In this document: positions 1 to 9,049 of the stretch, in pieces
How the letters are laid out: the number at the start of each line of letters is the position of its first letter
Position numbering within the stretch: the stretch's first letter is position 1
Assembly (NCBI RefSeq): GCF_009389585.1
Contig: NZ_VIYG01000006.1
Coordinates: 62,001 to 126,000 of the forward strand
Direction: 5' to 3'
Length of the DNA: 64,000 nt
DNA from: Oceanobacillus sp. CFH 90083
Lineage (GTDB): Bacteria; Bacillota; Bacilli; Bacillales; Amphibacillaceae
The notes under the pieces: model-generated
Databases searched by the model: none
Told to the model about the DNA's origin: nothing
Seen by the model: the letters and a program-made list of their open reading frames with translations, nothing else
Translations under genes and position numbers: made by a program

Positions 1-467
1 CCAGCAGCCTCCTGCTCTCCGCGGATATAACGGTCTACCACCCTTTGCAGCTCCTGCTCATAGGTGACAATATTTCTTTTTAAGTAGATTTCACCCTCCA
101 CGATACCGTCTGGAGACAAATAATAGACATCATCTTCACTTCCGCTGAAGCCGTAGAATAAGCTGGCAATCGGTGCACGCCAGTCGGTGATCAGGACATC
201 CCCGGTATTCTCATCAAAAACACCGGCTTTACCAATATAAGTGGCTGTCACTTCCTCATTATCTTCATCTTTAAAATCAAGCCGGGCGAAGTAAGGCTCT
301 TTTTCAGCAATGGTTAAAGATTCTCTTAGTCGCCTTCGATTGTCTTCCAATACTTTTTCGGTAAAATCATCACCGAGATATTCAGGTATAGAAGCCAGTC
401 GTTCGTATTGTTTATTGATAGCAGTTACTGTTTCAGATAAACGCTCTTTTTCTTTCTCAAATTTCAT
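1..467 (-). CDS. helD: HelD-type RNA polymerase recycling helicase, N-terminal part (runs off window)
   Basis: Only the first 155 codons are present; the rest lies left of the window. HelD is an SF1 UvrD-like ATPase that releases stalled or terminated RNA polymerase from DNA. The visible part has a charged helical N-terminus (residues 1-60, rich in K/E/R, as in the HelD coiled-coil arm) followed by the conserved stretch DWRAPIASLFYG at about residues 95-106, where the 1A domain begins in this family. The ATG is preceded by GGAGGGATTCAC, a good ribosome site. The gene is transcribed away from the DUF4870 gene. The Walker motifs are outside the window, so the assignment rests on the N-terminal region alone. 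Confidence 0.82.
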   Translation of the reverse strand, partial: MKFEKEKERLSETVTAINKQYERLASIPEYLGDDFTEKVLEDNRRRLRESLTIAEKEPYFARLDFKDEDNEEVTATYIGKAGVFDENTGDVLITDWRAPIASLFYGFSGSEDDVYYLSPDGIVEGEIYLKRNIVTYEQELQRVVDRYIRGEQEAA

Positions 468-687
468 TGTGAATCCCTCCTTAACTGAATGTCTCGTTAT
501 TTTAGCAATAAATTTCAAGAAAATATAGACTTATATATTTCCTTGATGTATACTACTAAATACAGTAGTGCTAAAAATAAAATTACATAAAATGTAAAAA
601 ATTCCGGAGAATATGATAGACATCCTGGAGTTTTTTCTGTTTTTGTCCCAGCCAGCCCGGTTTGAAAAAAATAAATAGCTTTTATCA

Positions 688-716
688 TGGACAATACATC
701 TGATACAGAGTAAAAT
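688..716 (+). promoter_or_regulatory. SigA-type promoter for the DUF4870 gene
   Basis: TGGACA and TAAAAT are separated by 17 bases, and the start codon lies 40 bases downstream. No operator-like repeat is obvious. Confidence 0.5.
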
Positions 717-756
717 ATGGTTCTTGTTCAGAAAGAATATTGAAGGAGTATGCAGG

Positions 757-1083
757 ATGGAAGGGAATAAATTATTATCATCATTATGTTATTTTAGTAT
801 ATTTTTTGCGCCATTTTTATTTCCGATTTTAGTATGGATTTTTGGAGATGAAGAAGCAAAAACACATGCGAAAAAAGCCTTGTGGACACATCTTATTCCA
901 ATTATCGGAACGATTATAGCAGGAATCATTATCTTTTCAATTGGTATCGGACAAATTTGGACGGGTGATGTAAGTGGAGGATTGCTTCTCGCAACGGTTA
1001 TTGCGGTAGCTGTTTGTGTTATCATTGACATTTATTATTTTATCTGGAATATAATTAAAGGAATTCAAGTACTGTCTGCATGA
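757..1083 (+). CDS. DUF4870-type small membrane protein
   Basis: A 108-residue integral membrane protein with three hydrophobic segments (about residues 8-30, 43-66 and 77-100). The motif GDEEAKTHAKKALW between the first two segments is the typical DUF4870 pattern, in which a short charged loop follows the first helix. Function is unknown for the family. An upstream in-frame ATG at 724 exists, but the ATG at 757 has an AAGGAG site 8 bases ahead and is the likelier start. It is a single-gene unit with its own promoter and a terminator immediately downstream. Confidence 0.72.
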   Translation: MEGNKLLSSLCYFSIFFAPFLFPILVWIFGDEEAKTHAKKALWTHLIPIIGTIIAGIIIFSIGIGQIWTGDVSGGLLLATVIAVAVCVIIDIYYFIWNIIKGIQVLSA

Positions 1084-1114
1084 TTTTTTCAATTAAGCAT
1101 CATATACGAGCATT

Positions 1115-1165
1115 AAAGGAATCTATATGGAGTATCTCATCCTATATCGATTCCTTTTTGTTTTT
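1115..1165 (+). terminator. Intrinsic terminator after the DUF4870 gene
   Basis: AAAGGAATC pairs with GATTCCTTT, extended inward by TATA/TATA and GGA/TCC, and is followed by a T-rich run. Confidence 0.7.
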
Positions 1166-1393
1166 ATCACAAAACAGCTGAGAAAACGCTTGTTTCAAGA
1201 GACCCTGAAGGTGAATAAACATGGGGATGAATAGTAAATCGCTTTTTATTGCAGTTCCAAAAATATAAACTTTCTTACAGCCTCAGCGCAACGGTTTATT
1301 AGACCGAGTAATCCAGTCCCCTGTTTCAACTAAAATTGTCATCTATAGGCTTCATGACAACCAAGGTTTCTTATATAAGTGTATAAAAAATAT
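1166..1393. other. Gene-free spacer
   Basis: No open frame with a ribosome site and no clear repeat is visible on either strand. Confidence 0.5.
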
Positions 1394-1464
1394 AAATCGT
1401 AATAATTACTGTTTACACAAGAAGTTAAATGGTTTATAATAAATTTTATTCGTAATCATTACGA
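1394..1464 (+). promoter_or_regulatory. Promoter flanked by two Zur boxes
   Basis: A near-consensus SigA promoter, TTTACA (1412-1417), 17 bases, TATAAT (1435-1440), drives rpsN and the first CobW gene. The perfect 7-1-7 palindrome TCGTAATCATTACGA (1450-1464) covers the start of transcription and equals the Bacillus Zur consensus. A second copy, TCGTAATAATTACTG (1397-1411), with one degenerate arm end, sits directly upstream of the -35. Zur with zinc would repress from both sites; zinc starvation would open the promoter. Motif identity is seen; zinc control is inferred from the known Zur regulon. Confidence 0.88.
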
Positions 1465-1521
1465 TTATGATTGTTAAGAAATAGAAAATAAATAGCTAAT
1501 ATCGAAAGGAGTAAGTTTAGA

Positions 1522-1791
1522 ATGGCTAAAAAGTCTAAAATTGCAAAAGAGAAAAAACGCCAGAAAATGGTTGAACAATATGCTGAAATAAGAAGAGAAC
1601 TAAAAGAAAAAGGGGATTATGAAGCACTTCGTAAGCTGCCCCGGGACTCTTCACCGACACGTTTAAAAAGCCGTTGTGAGGTAACAGGCAGACCGCGCGG
1701 CTATATGCGGAAATTCGGCATGTCCCGTATTGCTTTTAGAGAATATGCACATAAAGGACAAGTACCAGGCGTGAAAAAAGCAAGCTGGTAA
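1522..1791 (+). CDS. rpsN2: 30S ribosomal protein S14, zinc-independent paralog
   Basis: An 89-residue S14 of the long, C-minus type. It carries the signature [20 protein letters not shown] but only one cysteine, so it lacks the paired CxxC zinc knuckle of the short zinc-binding S14. In B. subtilis the equivalent protein (YhzA/RpsNB) is made under zinc starvation and replaces the zinc form in the ribosome, sparing zinc. The Zur boxes and promoter directly upstream fit that role. The start ATG follows GAAAGGAG. It is the first gene of the zinc-stress locus; a weak hairpin with a T-run near 1806-1836 separates it from the next gene and may attenuate read-through. Confidence 0.95.
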   Translation: MAKKSKIAKEKKRQKMVEQYAEIRRELKEKGDYEALRKLPRDSSPTRLKSRCEVTGRPRGYMRKFGMSRIAFREYAHKGQVPGVKKASW

Positions 1792-1951
1792 CAGGCTTAG
1801 TGAAAATAGTACGGTATCATTTGTCACCGTGTTATTTTTCCGGTACCAGATCCTAGAGGACATGAAGGAAAATGAACATTCGTCAATGGCTGGCGATAAA
1901 ATACATTTTCTTTCATGTGCATATGATGTGATTCGATAAGGAGGAAAAGTA

Positions 1952-2917
1952 TTGTCACAAAAGACACCTATTCCAGTAACTATCTTAACCGGTTTTCTGG
2001 GCGCTGGTAAAACAACACTGCTGAATAAATTGTTACATGACCTGTCTGACCAGAAGGTTGCCGTCATTATTAATGAATTTGGAGACACCTCGATTGACAG
2101 TCATTTGGTAGTATCAACAAAAGAAGAAATTATTGAAATAAACAGTGGCTGTATTTGCTGTAATGTACGGGGCGACTTGATAAACTTATTAGATAATTTA
2201 ATGGAACAGGAAGAAAAGCTGGACCGTGTTGTCATTGAAACAACAGGCATGGCTAATCCTGCCCCAGTTATTCAAACCTTTTTAATGGATGAGCAGACTG
2301 CAGATTCCTTTGAAATTGACAGTGTGATTACAATGGTAGACGCCAAGCATATCGGACAGCATCTGCAGGAAGAAGAGCCGGCCCAGCAGATTGCTTTTGC
2401 TGATGTTTTGCTTGTAAACAAAACAGACCTGATTTCAGAAGATGAAAAAAGGGAGCTCAAACAGCAGCTTTTGCATATGAACCCAAATGCCAAGCAGTAT
2501 TATACTACTTATGGAAATGTCAAAACCAAAGATTTAATAGGGAAAAAATCCTTTGATTTAGATCATGCTTTAAACATTGATCCTAATCTGTTAAAAGAAA
2601 CACATCACCATCATCACAATCATCAAGTGACATCCTTTGTATTCCAGGAAGATCGTCCGCTTGATTTAGACAAAGTGAATAAATGGTTTGCCTATCTGGT
2701 CCGTATAAAAGGAGAAAGTTTATACCGTTACAAGGGTGTACTTTTCATTAAACAGTTTGATAAAAAAGTTGTATTTCAAGGGGTACATATGCTGTTTGCT
2801 GGAACAGAGGGCGAGGTATGGAAAAAGAATGAAAAAAGACAAAGCGAGGTTGTCTTTATTGGAAAGCATCTTGACCAGAAAGAATTGGAAAAAGGCTTTC
2901 AATATTGCCTTGCTTAA
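1952..2917 (+). CDS. CobW/COG0523 G3E GTPase with a histidine-rich loop, putative zinc metallochaperone
   Basis: A 321-residue G3E-family P-loop GTPase. Visible motifs are Walker A GFLGAGKT (residues 14-21), the metal-binding CxCC (C67, C69, C70), ETTG (about 96-99) and NKTD (156-159), with a CobW C-terminal domain after about residue 225. A run of five histidines plus one more (218-224) sits between the GTPase and C-terminal domains, as in metal-delivery GTPases. The start is TTG, with AAGGAGG 7 bases ahead. It is shorter than the two ZagA-like paralogs downstream (396 and 393 residues) and distinct in sequence. Position behind the Zur boxes argues for zinc allocation during starvation; the client protein is not shown by sequence. 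Confidence 0.9.
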   Translation: MSQKTPIPVTILTGFLGAGKTTLLNKLLHDLSDQKVAVIINEFGDTSIDSHLVVSTKEEIIEINSGCICCNVRGDLINLLDNLMEQEEKLDRVVIETTGMANPAPVIQTFLMDEQTADSFEIDSVITMVDAKHIGQHLQEEEPAQQIAFADVLLVNKTDLISEDEKRELKQQLLHMNPNAKQYYTTYGNVKTKDLIGKKSFDLDHALNIDPNLLKETHHHHHNHQVTSFVFQEDRPLDLDKVNKWFAYLVRIKGESLYRYKGVLFIKQFDKKVVFQGVHMLFAGTEGEVWKKNEKRQSEVVFIGKHLDQKELEKGFQYCLA

Positions 2918-2932
2918 TTTTTGATGTCATAA

Positions 2933-2947
2933 CCGTAATAGTTACGT
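2933..2947 (+). promoter_or_regulatory. Zur-box-like palindrome
   Basis: CCGTAATAGTTACGT differs from TCGTAATNATTACGA at the two outer bases and one inner base but keeps the 7-1-7 dyad. It lies 13 bases before the next coding start, between the first CobW gene and the deletion-fused pair. It likely gives the downstream zagA-dcd genes their own Zur control. No good -35/-10 was identified here. Confidence 0.65.
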
Positions 2948-2959
2948 TTTATGAGGGCG

Positions 2960-3109
2960 ATGATGAAAAAAATATATGATGTCATAATTGTAGGGGCCGG
3001 CCCTTCAGGTATTGGTGTTGCGTCTATATTGAAGCAAATGAATGCATCCTACTTATATTCAGAAAATAAATTGGCATGCCTTTGCCTGGAAGGTTTCTGG
3101 TTCAATTAA
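2960..3109 (+). pseudogene. FAD/NAD(P)-binding oxidoreductase, N-terminal fragment left by a deletion
   Basis: The first about 32 codons encode a Rossmann start (DVIIVGAGPSGIGVASILK) with the GxGxxG dinucleotide-binding motif GAGPSG, as in flavin monooxygenases and thioredoxin-reductase-like proteins. The rest of the protein is missing: after about base 3055 the frame runs into out-of-frame permease sequence and stops at 3107-3109. GAGGGCG precedes the ATGATG start. The fragment is far too short to be an enzyme. It is a remnant joined to the next entry by an internal deletion. Confidence 0.75.
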
Positions 3110-3515
3110 ACAATTTTTACTTCAGGCAATGCCGATATTTTTAGCTATCTGTCTTATAGCATCTATACTCCAGGCGATCAATGTTTTGTCTCTTTTCAGC
3201 TGGCTTGCCATGCCGGTATTATATTTATTTTCTCTGCCGGAAGAGGCAGCTCCGGGACTGATCTTTTCTTTTATCAGAAAAGATGGCCTGCTTGTTTTAA
3301 ATGAGGGGCAGGGCAGTTTATTGATGGACATGTCACTCAGTCAGGTTTTTATTCTTGTTTACTTAGCATCTACACTTTTCGCCTGTCTGGTCACCTTATT
3401 TGCAATTGGCAGGGAGCTTGGCTGGGAAACTTCCTTGTCCATTGGCGGCAAGCAGATGCTGACAAGTGTTGTAAGTACAGTAATTCTTGCTGGAGGATTG
3501 TATTTCTTATTTTAA
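3060..3515 (+). pseudogene. FeoB-like/nucleoside-recognition (Gate) domain permease, C-terminal remnant
   Basis: From about base 3060 the third frame encodes roughly 150 residues with four or five hydrophobic segments, and with FIRKDGLLVLNEG and FAIGRELGWETSLSIGG, patterns typical of the C-terminal Gate domain of FeoB-like and nucleoside-recognition proteins. An ATG at 3042 keeps it open, but there is no ribosome site and the N-terminal part (including any G domain) is absent. Its 5' end overlaps the oxidoreductase fragment, so one deletion appears to have removed the end of one gene and the start of the other. It may have been a Zur-controlled metal permease; that is inference from position. 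Confidence 0.65.
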
Positions 3516-3533
3516 AAAGAGGAGGACAAATAA

Positions 3534-4724
3534 ATGAAAAAAATTCCTGTTACGGTATTAAGCGGCTATCTAGGAGCCGGAAAAACAACTTTATTAAACC
3601 ATGTCTTACATAACCGGGAAGGGTTAAAGGTGGCGGTCATCGTCAATGACATGAGTGAGGTCAATATTGATAGTGAACTGGTTCAAACGCAGGGCGGTTT
3701 TTCACGTACGGAAGAGAAGCTGGTCGAAATGTCCAACGGCTGTATTTGCTGTACATTGCGGGAGGATTTATTAGTGGAGGTTGAGAAGCTCGTAAGACAG
3801 GGGGAGTTCGATCATATCCTGATTGAGTCCTCTGGCATTAGTGAACCGATTCCGGTTGCTCAAACCTTCTCTTATATTGATGATACGGTGGGAATTGATT
3901 TAACACAATACTGCCGTTTGGATACAATGGTTACTGTTGTCGATGCGAACCGCTTTTGGCATGATTTTGGTTCAGGGGACTCACTGCTTGATCGGAAACA
4001 GGCTGTCAGCGATATCGATGAACGGAACATTGCCGATTTATTAATTGATCAGATTGAATTCTGTAATGTACTTATTCTCAATAAAACGGATTTAGTCAAA
4101 GAAGAAGATTTAGTAAAGCTGGAGAAAGTTATTCGTACATTACAGCCGGAAGCAAAAATCATCCGCACCCAGCATTGTGATGTTGATTTAAAGGAAATCG
4201 TTCATACCAATCTATTTGATTTTGAAAAGGTCAGTGAATCGGCAGGGTGGTTGCAGGAATTAAATGCAGGGATTGAAAATCACACGCCGGAAACAGAAGA
4301 ATACGGGATTAGTTCATTTGTATACCGGTCCAGATTGCCATTCCATACGGAAAGACTGGTGAGCTGGTATCAGGATTTACCAAGAGAAATCGTCCGTATG
4401 AAGGGAGTAATCTGGTGTGCGACACATAATGATTTAGCTTTATTATTATCGCAGGCAGGCCCTTCTGTAGAGGTAGAGCCATTAGCCTATTGGGTCAATT
4501 CCTTGCCAAAAGCCCGACAAAAGGAAATATTAGAGCACAATCCGGAGGTTAGAGATCTGTGGGATTCGGAATTTGGAGACCGCCATACTAAACTTGTTTT
4601 CATCGGAATGGGTATGGACCGTGAACAGATAACGGAGGATTTAGAACGCTGCCTGTTGAGCGAGTCAGAAATGAGCGAGGACTGGTCAAGATTCAGAAAT
4701 CCATTTCCTTGGCAGCTATCATAA
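3534..4724 (+). CDS. zagA: ZagA/YciC-type zinc metallochaperone GTPase, copy 1
   Basis: A 396-residue COG0523 GTPase of the YciC (ZagA) type, which in B. subtilis is induced by Zur release and delivers zinc to client enzymes such as FolE. Motifs are Walker A GYLGAGKT (residues 11-18), CxCC (C70, C72, C73), ESSG and NKTD, then the long CobW C-terminal domain with [12 protein letters not shown]. Length matches YciC (397). Start ATG follows AGAGGAGGAC. It lies 18 bases after the permease remnant and 22 bases before dcd, so the three genes zagA-dcd-zagA form one operon with the Zur-like box at 2933-2947 as the nearest control site. Confidence 0.92.
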   Translation: MKKIPVTVLSGYLGAGKTTLLNHVLHNREGLKVAVIVNDMSEVNIDSELVQTQGGFSRTEEKLVEMSNGCICCTLREDLLVEVEKLVRQGEFDHILIESSGISEPIPVAQTFSYIDDTVGIDLTQYCRLDTMVTVVDANRFWHDFGSGDSLLDRKQAVSDIDERNIADLLIDQIEFCNVLILNKTDLVKEEDLVKLEKVIRTLQPEAKIIRTQHCDVDLKEIVHTNLFDFEKVSESAGWLQELNAGIENHTPETEEYGISSFVYRSRLPFHTERLVSWYQDLPREIVRMKGVIWCATHNDLALLLSQAGPSVEVEPLAYWVNSLPKARQKEILEHNPEVRDLWDSEFGDRHTKLVFIGMGMDREQITEDLERCLLSESEMSEDWSRFRNPFPWQLS

Positions 4725-4746
4725 AAAGGAAAGGGGCTGTAAACAG

Positions 4747-5301
4747 ATGATTTTATCAGGACAAACGATAAAACAGCACGTATATAACAATCAGTTGTCT
4801 ATTACTCCTTTTCAGGAATTAAGTATTCAGCCAGCCTCTGTTGATTTGCGGTTAGGGGCGGAATTTTTAGTCGTTGATGATATATCCACTCCTTATTTAT
4901 CCATTGATAAGTTGGCAAACTATCAGGAAATAGAGATAGCGGATAAAGAAACAATAACTATTCCACCGCAATCCTTTATGCTGGGAACGACTATGGAGAA
5001 CATCGGTTTACCTGATCATTTAACTGCTTTTGTGGAGGGAAGAAGCTCGATTGGCAGACTCGGTGTTTTTATTCAAAATGCCGGCTGGATTGATCCGGGA
5101 TTTTCCGGACAAATTACGCTGGAATTGTTTAATGCGAACCGTGTACCTGTAAAGCTGCAAGCGGGAATGCGTGTGTGTCAGCTGGTTATCGCTGCGGTGG
5201 ATCAGGAAACAGAAGGATACAGCGGAAAATATTTATTTCAGAAAGGTACAACGCCGAGCCGTGTATATTTGGATCAGGAAAGAAAGGGGAAAGAAGAATG
5301 A
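4747..5301 (+). CDS. dcd: dCTP deaminase
   Basis: A 184-residue member of the Dcd/dUTPase trimer family. It shows the nucleotide-binding motif GRSSIGRLG (98-106), the loop [12 protein letters not shown] with the expected general-base glutamate (E126), and a C-terminal KGTTPSRVY segment. Dcd deaminates dCTP to dUTP, feeding dUMP and thymidylate synthesis, with no catalytic zinc. That contrasts with the zinc-dependent dCMP deaminase (ComEB) used by most bacilli. The gene sits between two ZagA copies in a Zur-type operon and overlaps the second by four bases (ATGA), indicating translational coupling. The reading as a zinc-sparing replacement is inference from context. Confidence 0.92.
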   Translation: MILSGQTIKQHVYNNQLSITPFQELSIQPASVDLRLGAEFLVVDDISTPYLSIDKLANYQEIEIADKETITIPPQSFMLGTTMENIGLPDHLTAFVEGRSSIGRLGVFIQNAGWIDPGFSGQITLELFNANRVPVKLQAGMRVCQLVIAAVDQETEGYSGKYLFQKGTTPSRVYLDQERKGKEE

Positions 5302-6479
5302 GCAATAAAATTCCAGTAACTGTTTTGAGCGGATTTTTAGGAGCGGGGAAAACATCCCTGCTCAATCATCTGCTTCAAAATCAGCAAGGCTTGAAGATAG
5401 CGGTTATCGTCAACGATATGAGTGAAATTAACGTTGATGCGAAATTGGTAAAGGAAGGCGGATTTGTCAGAACAGAAGAAAATATGGTGGAAATGACAAA
5501 TGGTTGCATCTGCTGTACCTTGCGGGAGGATTTAATGGTCGAGCTTGAAAAATTGGCTAAACTCGATATCGATTATGTGTTAATTGAATCCAGCGGCGTA
5601 TCAGAACCGATTCCGGTCGCCCAAAGTTTCGTTTATGCTGATGAAGAATTAGGAATAAACTTAAATACCTTTTTCCAGCTTGATACGATGGTAACTGTGA
5701 TAGATGGACATCAGTTTTGGAGAGGCTACCAATCAGAGGATCTGTTGATGGACCGCCAGATGGAGGTTTCTGATGATGACGAGAGAGGGATTGTTGATTT
5801 ATTGGTAGATCAGATTGAATTTGCCAATGTGATTGTTTTAAATAAGACAGATAAGATGTCTGATGAGGATATAACATCATTAAAGAGCCTGCTCTATAAA
5901 CTGAATCCGGAAGCAAAATTTATTCCGGCAACGTATGGACAGGTCAATCCATTGGAAGTGCTCCAAACAGGCCAGTTTGACCTTGAAGAAGCAAAGCATG
6001 GAGCCGGCTGGATCAAGGAATTAAATGAAGAGCATATACCGGAAACCGAAGAGTATGGTATCAGCTCCTTTGTTTACCGGAGCAGAAAACCATTTCACCC
6101 GGAACGCTTTCAGGCATGGCTGGAGAATTGGCCAAAAGAAATCCTCCGGGCAAAAGGTTTTTTCTGGTTAGTCACCAGAAATGATGTAGCAGGGTTTTTA
6201 TCCCAGGCAGGTTCTATGATGACGCTGGAAGGAGCAGGAAGATGGCTGGCAAGCTATTCCGAAGCGGAACAGGAAGCGTTAAAAGTCCAGGACCCTTCTT
6301 TGTTTGAGGATTGGGATGAACAGGCAGGCGACAGAATGACAGAGCTTGTTTTTATTGGCAGTGATATGGATAAGGAAGGGATTACAACGTCGCTGAATGA
6401 TTGCTTAGTGACGGAAGAAGAAGCGGAGAATCCGGTCTCGTCCTTTGTTGATTTACTACCTGCTTTTCCTGCCATTTAA
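5298..6479 (+). CDS. zagA: ZagA/YciC-type zinc metallochaperone GTPase, copy 2
   Basis: A 393-residue COG0523 GTPase closely parallel to the 3534 gene along its whole length: Walker A GFLGAGKT (12-19), CxCC (C70, C72, C73), NKTD, and the same C-terminal pattern [20 protein letters not shown]. The ATG overlaps the stop of dcd. An open frame extends further upstream, but that part lies in dcd sequence. The two ZagA copies look like an old tandem duplication with dcd in between. Different copies might serve different client proteins or stages of starvation; nothing in the sequence decides this. Confidence 0.9.
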   Translation: MSNKIPVTVLSGFLGAGKTSLLNHLLQNQQGLKIAVIVNDMSEINVDAKLVKEGGFVRTEENMVEMTNGCICCTLREDLMVELEKLAKLDIDYVLIESSGVSEPIPVAQSFVYADEELGINLNTFFQLDTMVTVIDGHQFWRGYQSEDLLMDRQMEVSDDDERGIVDLLVDQIEFANVIVLNKTDKMSDEDITSLKSLLYKLNPEAKFIPATYGQVNPLEVLQTGQFDLEEAKHGAGWIKELNEEHIPETEEYGISSFVYRSRKPFHPERFQAWLENWPKEILRAKGFFWLVTRNDVAGFLSQAGSMMTLEGAGRWLASYSEAEQEALKVQDPSLFEDWDEQAGDRMTELVFIGSDMDKEGITTSLNDCLVTEEEAENPVSSFVDLLPAFPAI

Positions 6480-6514
6480 AAGAGAGATTCTTGGTAATGT
6501 TTCTTAATATAAGG

Positions 6515-6543
6515 AGGGGAATGCACGTTTTATGTATTCCCCT
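6515..6543 (+). terminator. Hairpin after the zinc operon
   Basis: AGGGGAAT and ATTCCCCT form a strong stem with a 13-base loop, but no T-run follows. It may be a weak terminator or a 3'-end stabiliser. Confidence 0.45.
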
Positions 6544-6669
6544 AAAACCGCTGTTCATGCACTGGAATAGAAGTGTAATATAATTTTGTTGGAAATCTTT
6601 TGTTTGAAAAAATCAATAAAATGACAATACTTATAGCTTATTCTATTTCTGAAATAAGCACTGTTTCTC

Positions 6670-6858
6670 TTATAAATCTTCCATTTTGTATTCGGAAAAA
6701 CCTTCGTAATCATAACTGGCGTCAATCCCTTTCATAAATATATCCCGATCACCTGCTTTTTCTGTCAAGGCTTCTTTCAGGATATACTTTATCTCCCTAT
6801 CTTTCACAGGACTGCGTTCCATAGCCATTAAATAGTCTTCTTTTGCAGGTTAAGTATA
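6670..6858 (-). pseudogene. C-terminal remnant of a Fic-domain (filamentation-type) protein
   Basis: On the minus strand about 60 codons read as the tail of a small Fic protein: YLMAMERSPVKDREIKYILK, then DRDIFMKGIDASYDYEGF, and a stop. This resembles the region after the Fic catalytic domain in bacterial cell-filamentation proteins. A stop lies directly upstream in frame, no ribosome site is present, and the HPFxxGNGR active-site motif is absent, so it is a relic. Family assignment comes from remembered pattern and is moderate. Confidence 0.5.
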
Positions 6859-7221
6859 TCATAGGATCTGAAATAACCTTTGGTAAGTAATATGATACGG
6901 TATTGTTTAGATTAAAATAAATTAATCAAGATGTTTTTTATTCATAAAAAGTAAAGAGAGCCGGCCGGTTCCTGAATTTTGTTGTTGAGAATAATCAAGA
7001 GTGTATAGGGGATAGTTATATAATACTGTTATTTTATTCAGGCATAATTTATGTCATACATTACTGTCAGATTTTAAACGGAGACATCTCATGGATGGGT
7101 TGTCAACTTTATCTTTATAAGTGCGAAATAAACAATTGGCAGTTCATCTATATTAGAATAAATCAATCATATGTTATGCTGAAGGAAACAAACTTAAACT
7201 TTTAAAAAATGAGGCGATTTG
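6859..7221. other. Gene-free stretch before selO
   Basis: AT-rich sequence without an open frame that has a ribosome site. A region resembling a SelO promoter is not clear; GAGGCG at 7211-7216 is the selO ribosome site. Confidence 0.4.
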
Positions 7222-8679
7222 ATGACAGATAAACTTAATCAAGGCTGGAATTTGGAAAATACCTATCAGCAATTGCCGGATCTTTTCTATACGAGGGTGA
7301 AGCCGGCAAAAGTGGAACAGCCTGCGTTAGCCGTATATAATGAAAAGTTAGCTGAAGAACTGGGACTGGCTGATTCTGTTTTTAAAGATGGAGCGGAAAC
7401 CTTCACGGGTACTAAGCTGCCAGAAGGAAGTGCTCCAATCGCTCAAGCCTATGCAGGGCATCAATTTGGTTCTTTTACGATGCTCGGTGATGGTCGTGCT
7501 GTATTACTTGGCGAACAAGTAAATCCTGAAGGTGAGCGTTATGATATTCATTTGAAAGGTTCAGGAAGGACCCCCTATTCACGCGGTGGAGATGGACGTG
7601 CCGTACTTGGACCAATGCTGCGAGAATATTTAATCAGCGAGGCAATGCATGGGTTGGGGATTCCGACAAGCCGCAGCTTAGCTGTAGCTACAACCGGCGA
7701 AATGGTATTTCGTGAAACACCGCTGCCTGGTGCTGTACTGACAAGGGTCGCAGAAAGCCATATTCGTGTCGGAACATTTCAATATGCAAGACAATGGGGA
7801 AATAAAGAAGACTTACAAGCTTTGGCAGATTATAGTATCAAGCGGCATTATCCTGAAATAGCAGAGGATGAAGACCGTTATTTAGCATTTTTGTATAAGG
7901 TGGCTGACAGGCAGGCTGCATTAATTGCAGACTGGCAGCTGAAAGGCTTTATCCATGGGGTGATGAATACCGATAATGTAGCGATCAGCGGGCAGACCAT
8001 TGATTATGGGCCATGTGCTTTTATGGATCAGTATGACCGGAAAACGGTCTTTAGTTCAATTGATCAGCAGGGACGATATTCTTATGGCAATCAGCCGGGA
8101 ATCGGTGCTTGGAATATGGCGCGTTTTGCAGAATCACTGTTAATTTTAATGCATGATGATGAAGAACAGGCTATTCCAAAGGCGAAGGAAGCTGTAGAAA
8201 CCTATGTGCAGTCAGTAGAAGGATACTGGTTAGATGGAATGAGGCAGAAGCTTGGTATAATTGATAAAGGTGATGATGATAAAACGCTGATTCAAAATTT
8301 GCTGGATTTGCTGGAGAAATATCATGTAGATTTTACCAATACCTTTCGTTCCTTAACCCTGCGGCAGCTGGATTCTAATTCCGTCCTTTTCCAATCAACT
8401 GCTTTTAAAGAGTGGTATGAGGTATGGCAGGATAAGCTCAAAAATCAGTCCGTTTCCATGGAGGATGCTTATCAATTAATGAAGCAGCATAATCCATCCA
8501 TCATTCCCCGAAATTATTTGGTGGAAGAAGCTTTAACAGCAGCTGTTTCCCAAGAGAATTATGAGCCTTTCCACGCTTTATTAGCTGCTTTGGAAAATCC
8601 GTATGCTTATACAAAAGAGCAGGAAAAATATGCTGTCAAGCCGCCGGAGCAGGATTATCAAACGTTTTGTGGGACATGA
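7222..8679 (+). CDS. selO: SelO/YdiU protein adenylyltransferase
   Basis: A 485-residue SelO (UPF0061) pseudokinase-fold enzyme that transfers AMP from ATP to proteins, linked to redox stress in other bacteria. Characteristic stretches are [37 protein letters not shown] with the glycine-rich loop, [12 protein letters not shown] with the metal-binding N and D, and [10 protein letters not shown]. Length is normal for the family. ATG at 7222 follows GAGGCG; a TTG one codon earlier is less likely. A single-gene unit ending in a strong terminator. Confidence 0.95.
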   Translation: MTDKLNQGWNLENTYQQLPDLFYTRVKPAKVEQPALAVYNEKLAEELGLADSVFKDGAETFTGTKLPEGSAPIAQAYAGHQFGSFTMLGDGRAVLLGEQVNPEGERYDIHLKGSGRTPYSRGGDGRAVLGPMLREYLISEAMHGLGIPTSRSLAVATTGEMVFRETPLPGAVLTRVAESHIRVGTFQYARQWGNKEDLQALADYSIKRHYPEIAEDEDRYLAFLYKVADRQAALIADWQLKGFIHGVMNTDNVAISGQTIDYGPCAFMDQYDRKTVFSSIDQQGRYSYGNQPGIGAWNMARFAESLLILMHDDEEQAIPKAKEAVETYVQSVEGYWLDGMRQKLGIIDKGDDDKTLIQNLLDLLEKYHVDFTNTFRSLTLRQLDSNSVLFQSTAFKEWYEVWQDKLKNQSVSMEDAYQLMKQHNPSIIPRNYLVEEALTAAVSQENYEPFHALLAALENPYAYTKEQEKYAVKPPEQDYQTFCGT

Positions 8680-8708
8680 TCATTTGTTGTGAAAAATCAG
8701 AACAGGGA

Positions 8709-8765
8709 AAGCCCATGAAAGCTTCCATTGTCATTTTGAGTTCATGGGCTTATTTTGTTTTTTAT
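8709..8765 (+). terminator. Intrinsic terminator after selO
   Basis: AAGCCCATGAA pairs with TTCATGGGCTT, followed by ATTTTGTTTTTTATT. Confidence 0.88.
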
Positions 8766-9049
8766 TACCTTTATTGTACAATTTAAATTTTTATAAAAAA
8801 CAACAACTAAGAAGACCCATAATTAATTATAGCAATCCATTTATATAAATTATCATACTATAATTCACATATAAATATAGCAGAATCCCCGGGAATAGTA
8901 AGAAAATTCTATTTTGATAGAAAAAATGTTATCTGTTTCATTCATCTCGAGTTATTGATAATCTATTCATAGAGGGTGTTTAAATCCTAAGTGAATAAAT
9001 CTCATGATGTGTTTGAGTCTTAGAATAATTGTAAAGGGAAGTGACAAAA
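8766..9049 (+). other. Leader region of the kyn operon
   Basis: About 280 bases of AT-rich DNA with no gene. It must hold the kyn promoter, but no convincing -35/-10 pair, T-box or attenuator was recognised. TATTCA (8964-) and TGAATA (8992-) could form a loose hairpin. Confidence 0.35.

Noticed and set aside
5557-5916. Minus-strand 119-codon frame in the second ZagA gene
   Set aside because: Antisense shadow of a well-supported coding region.
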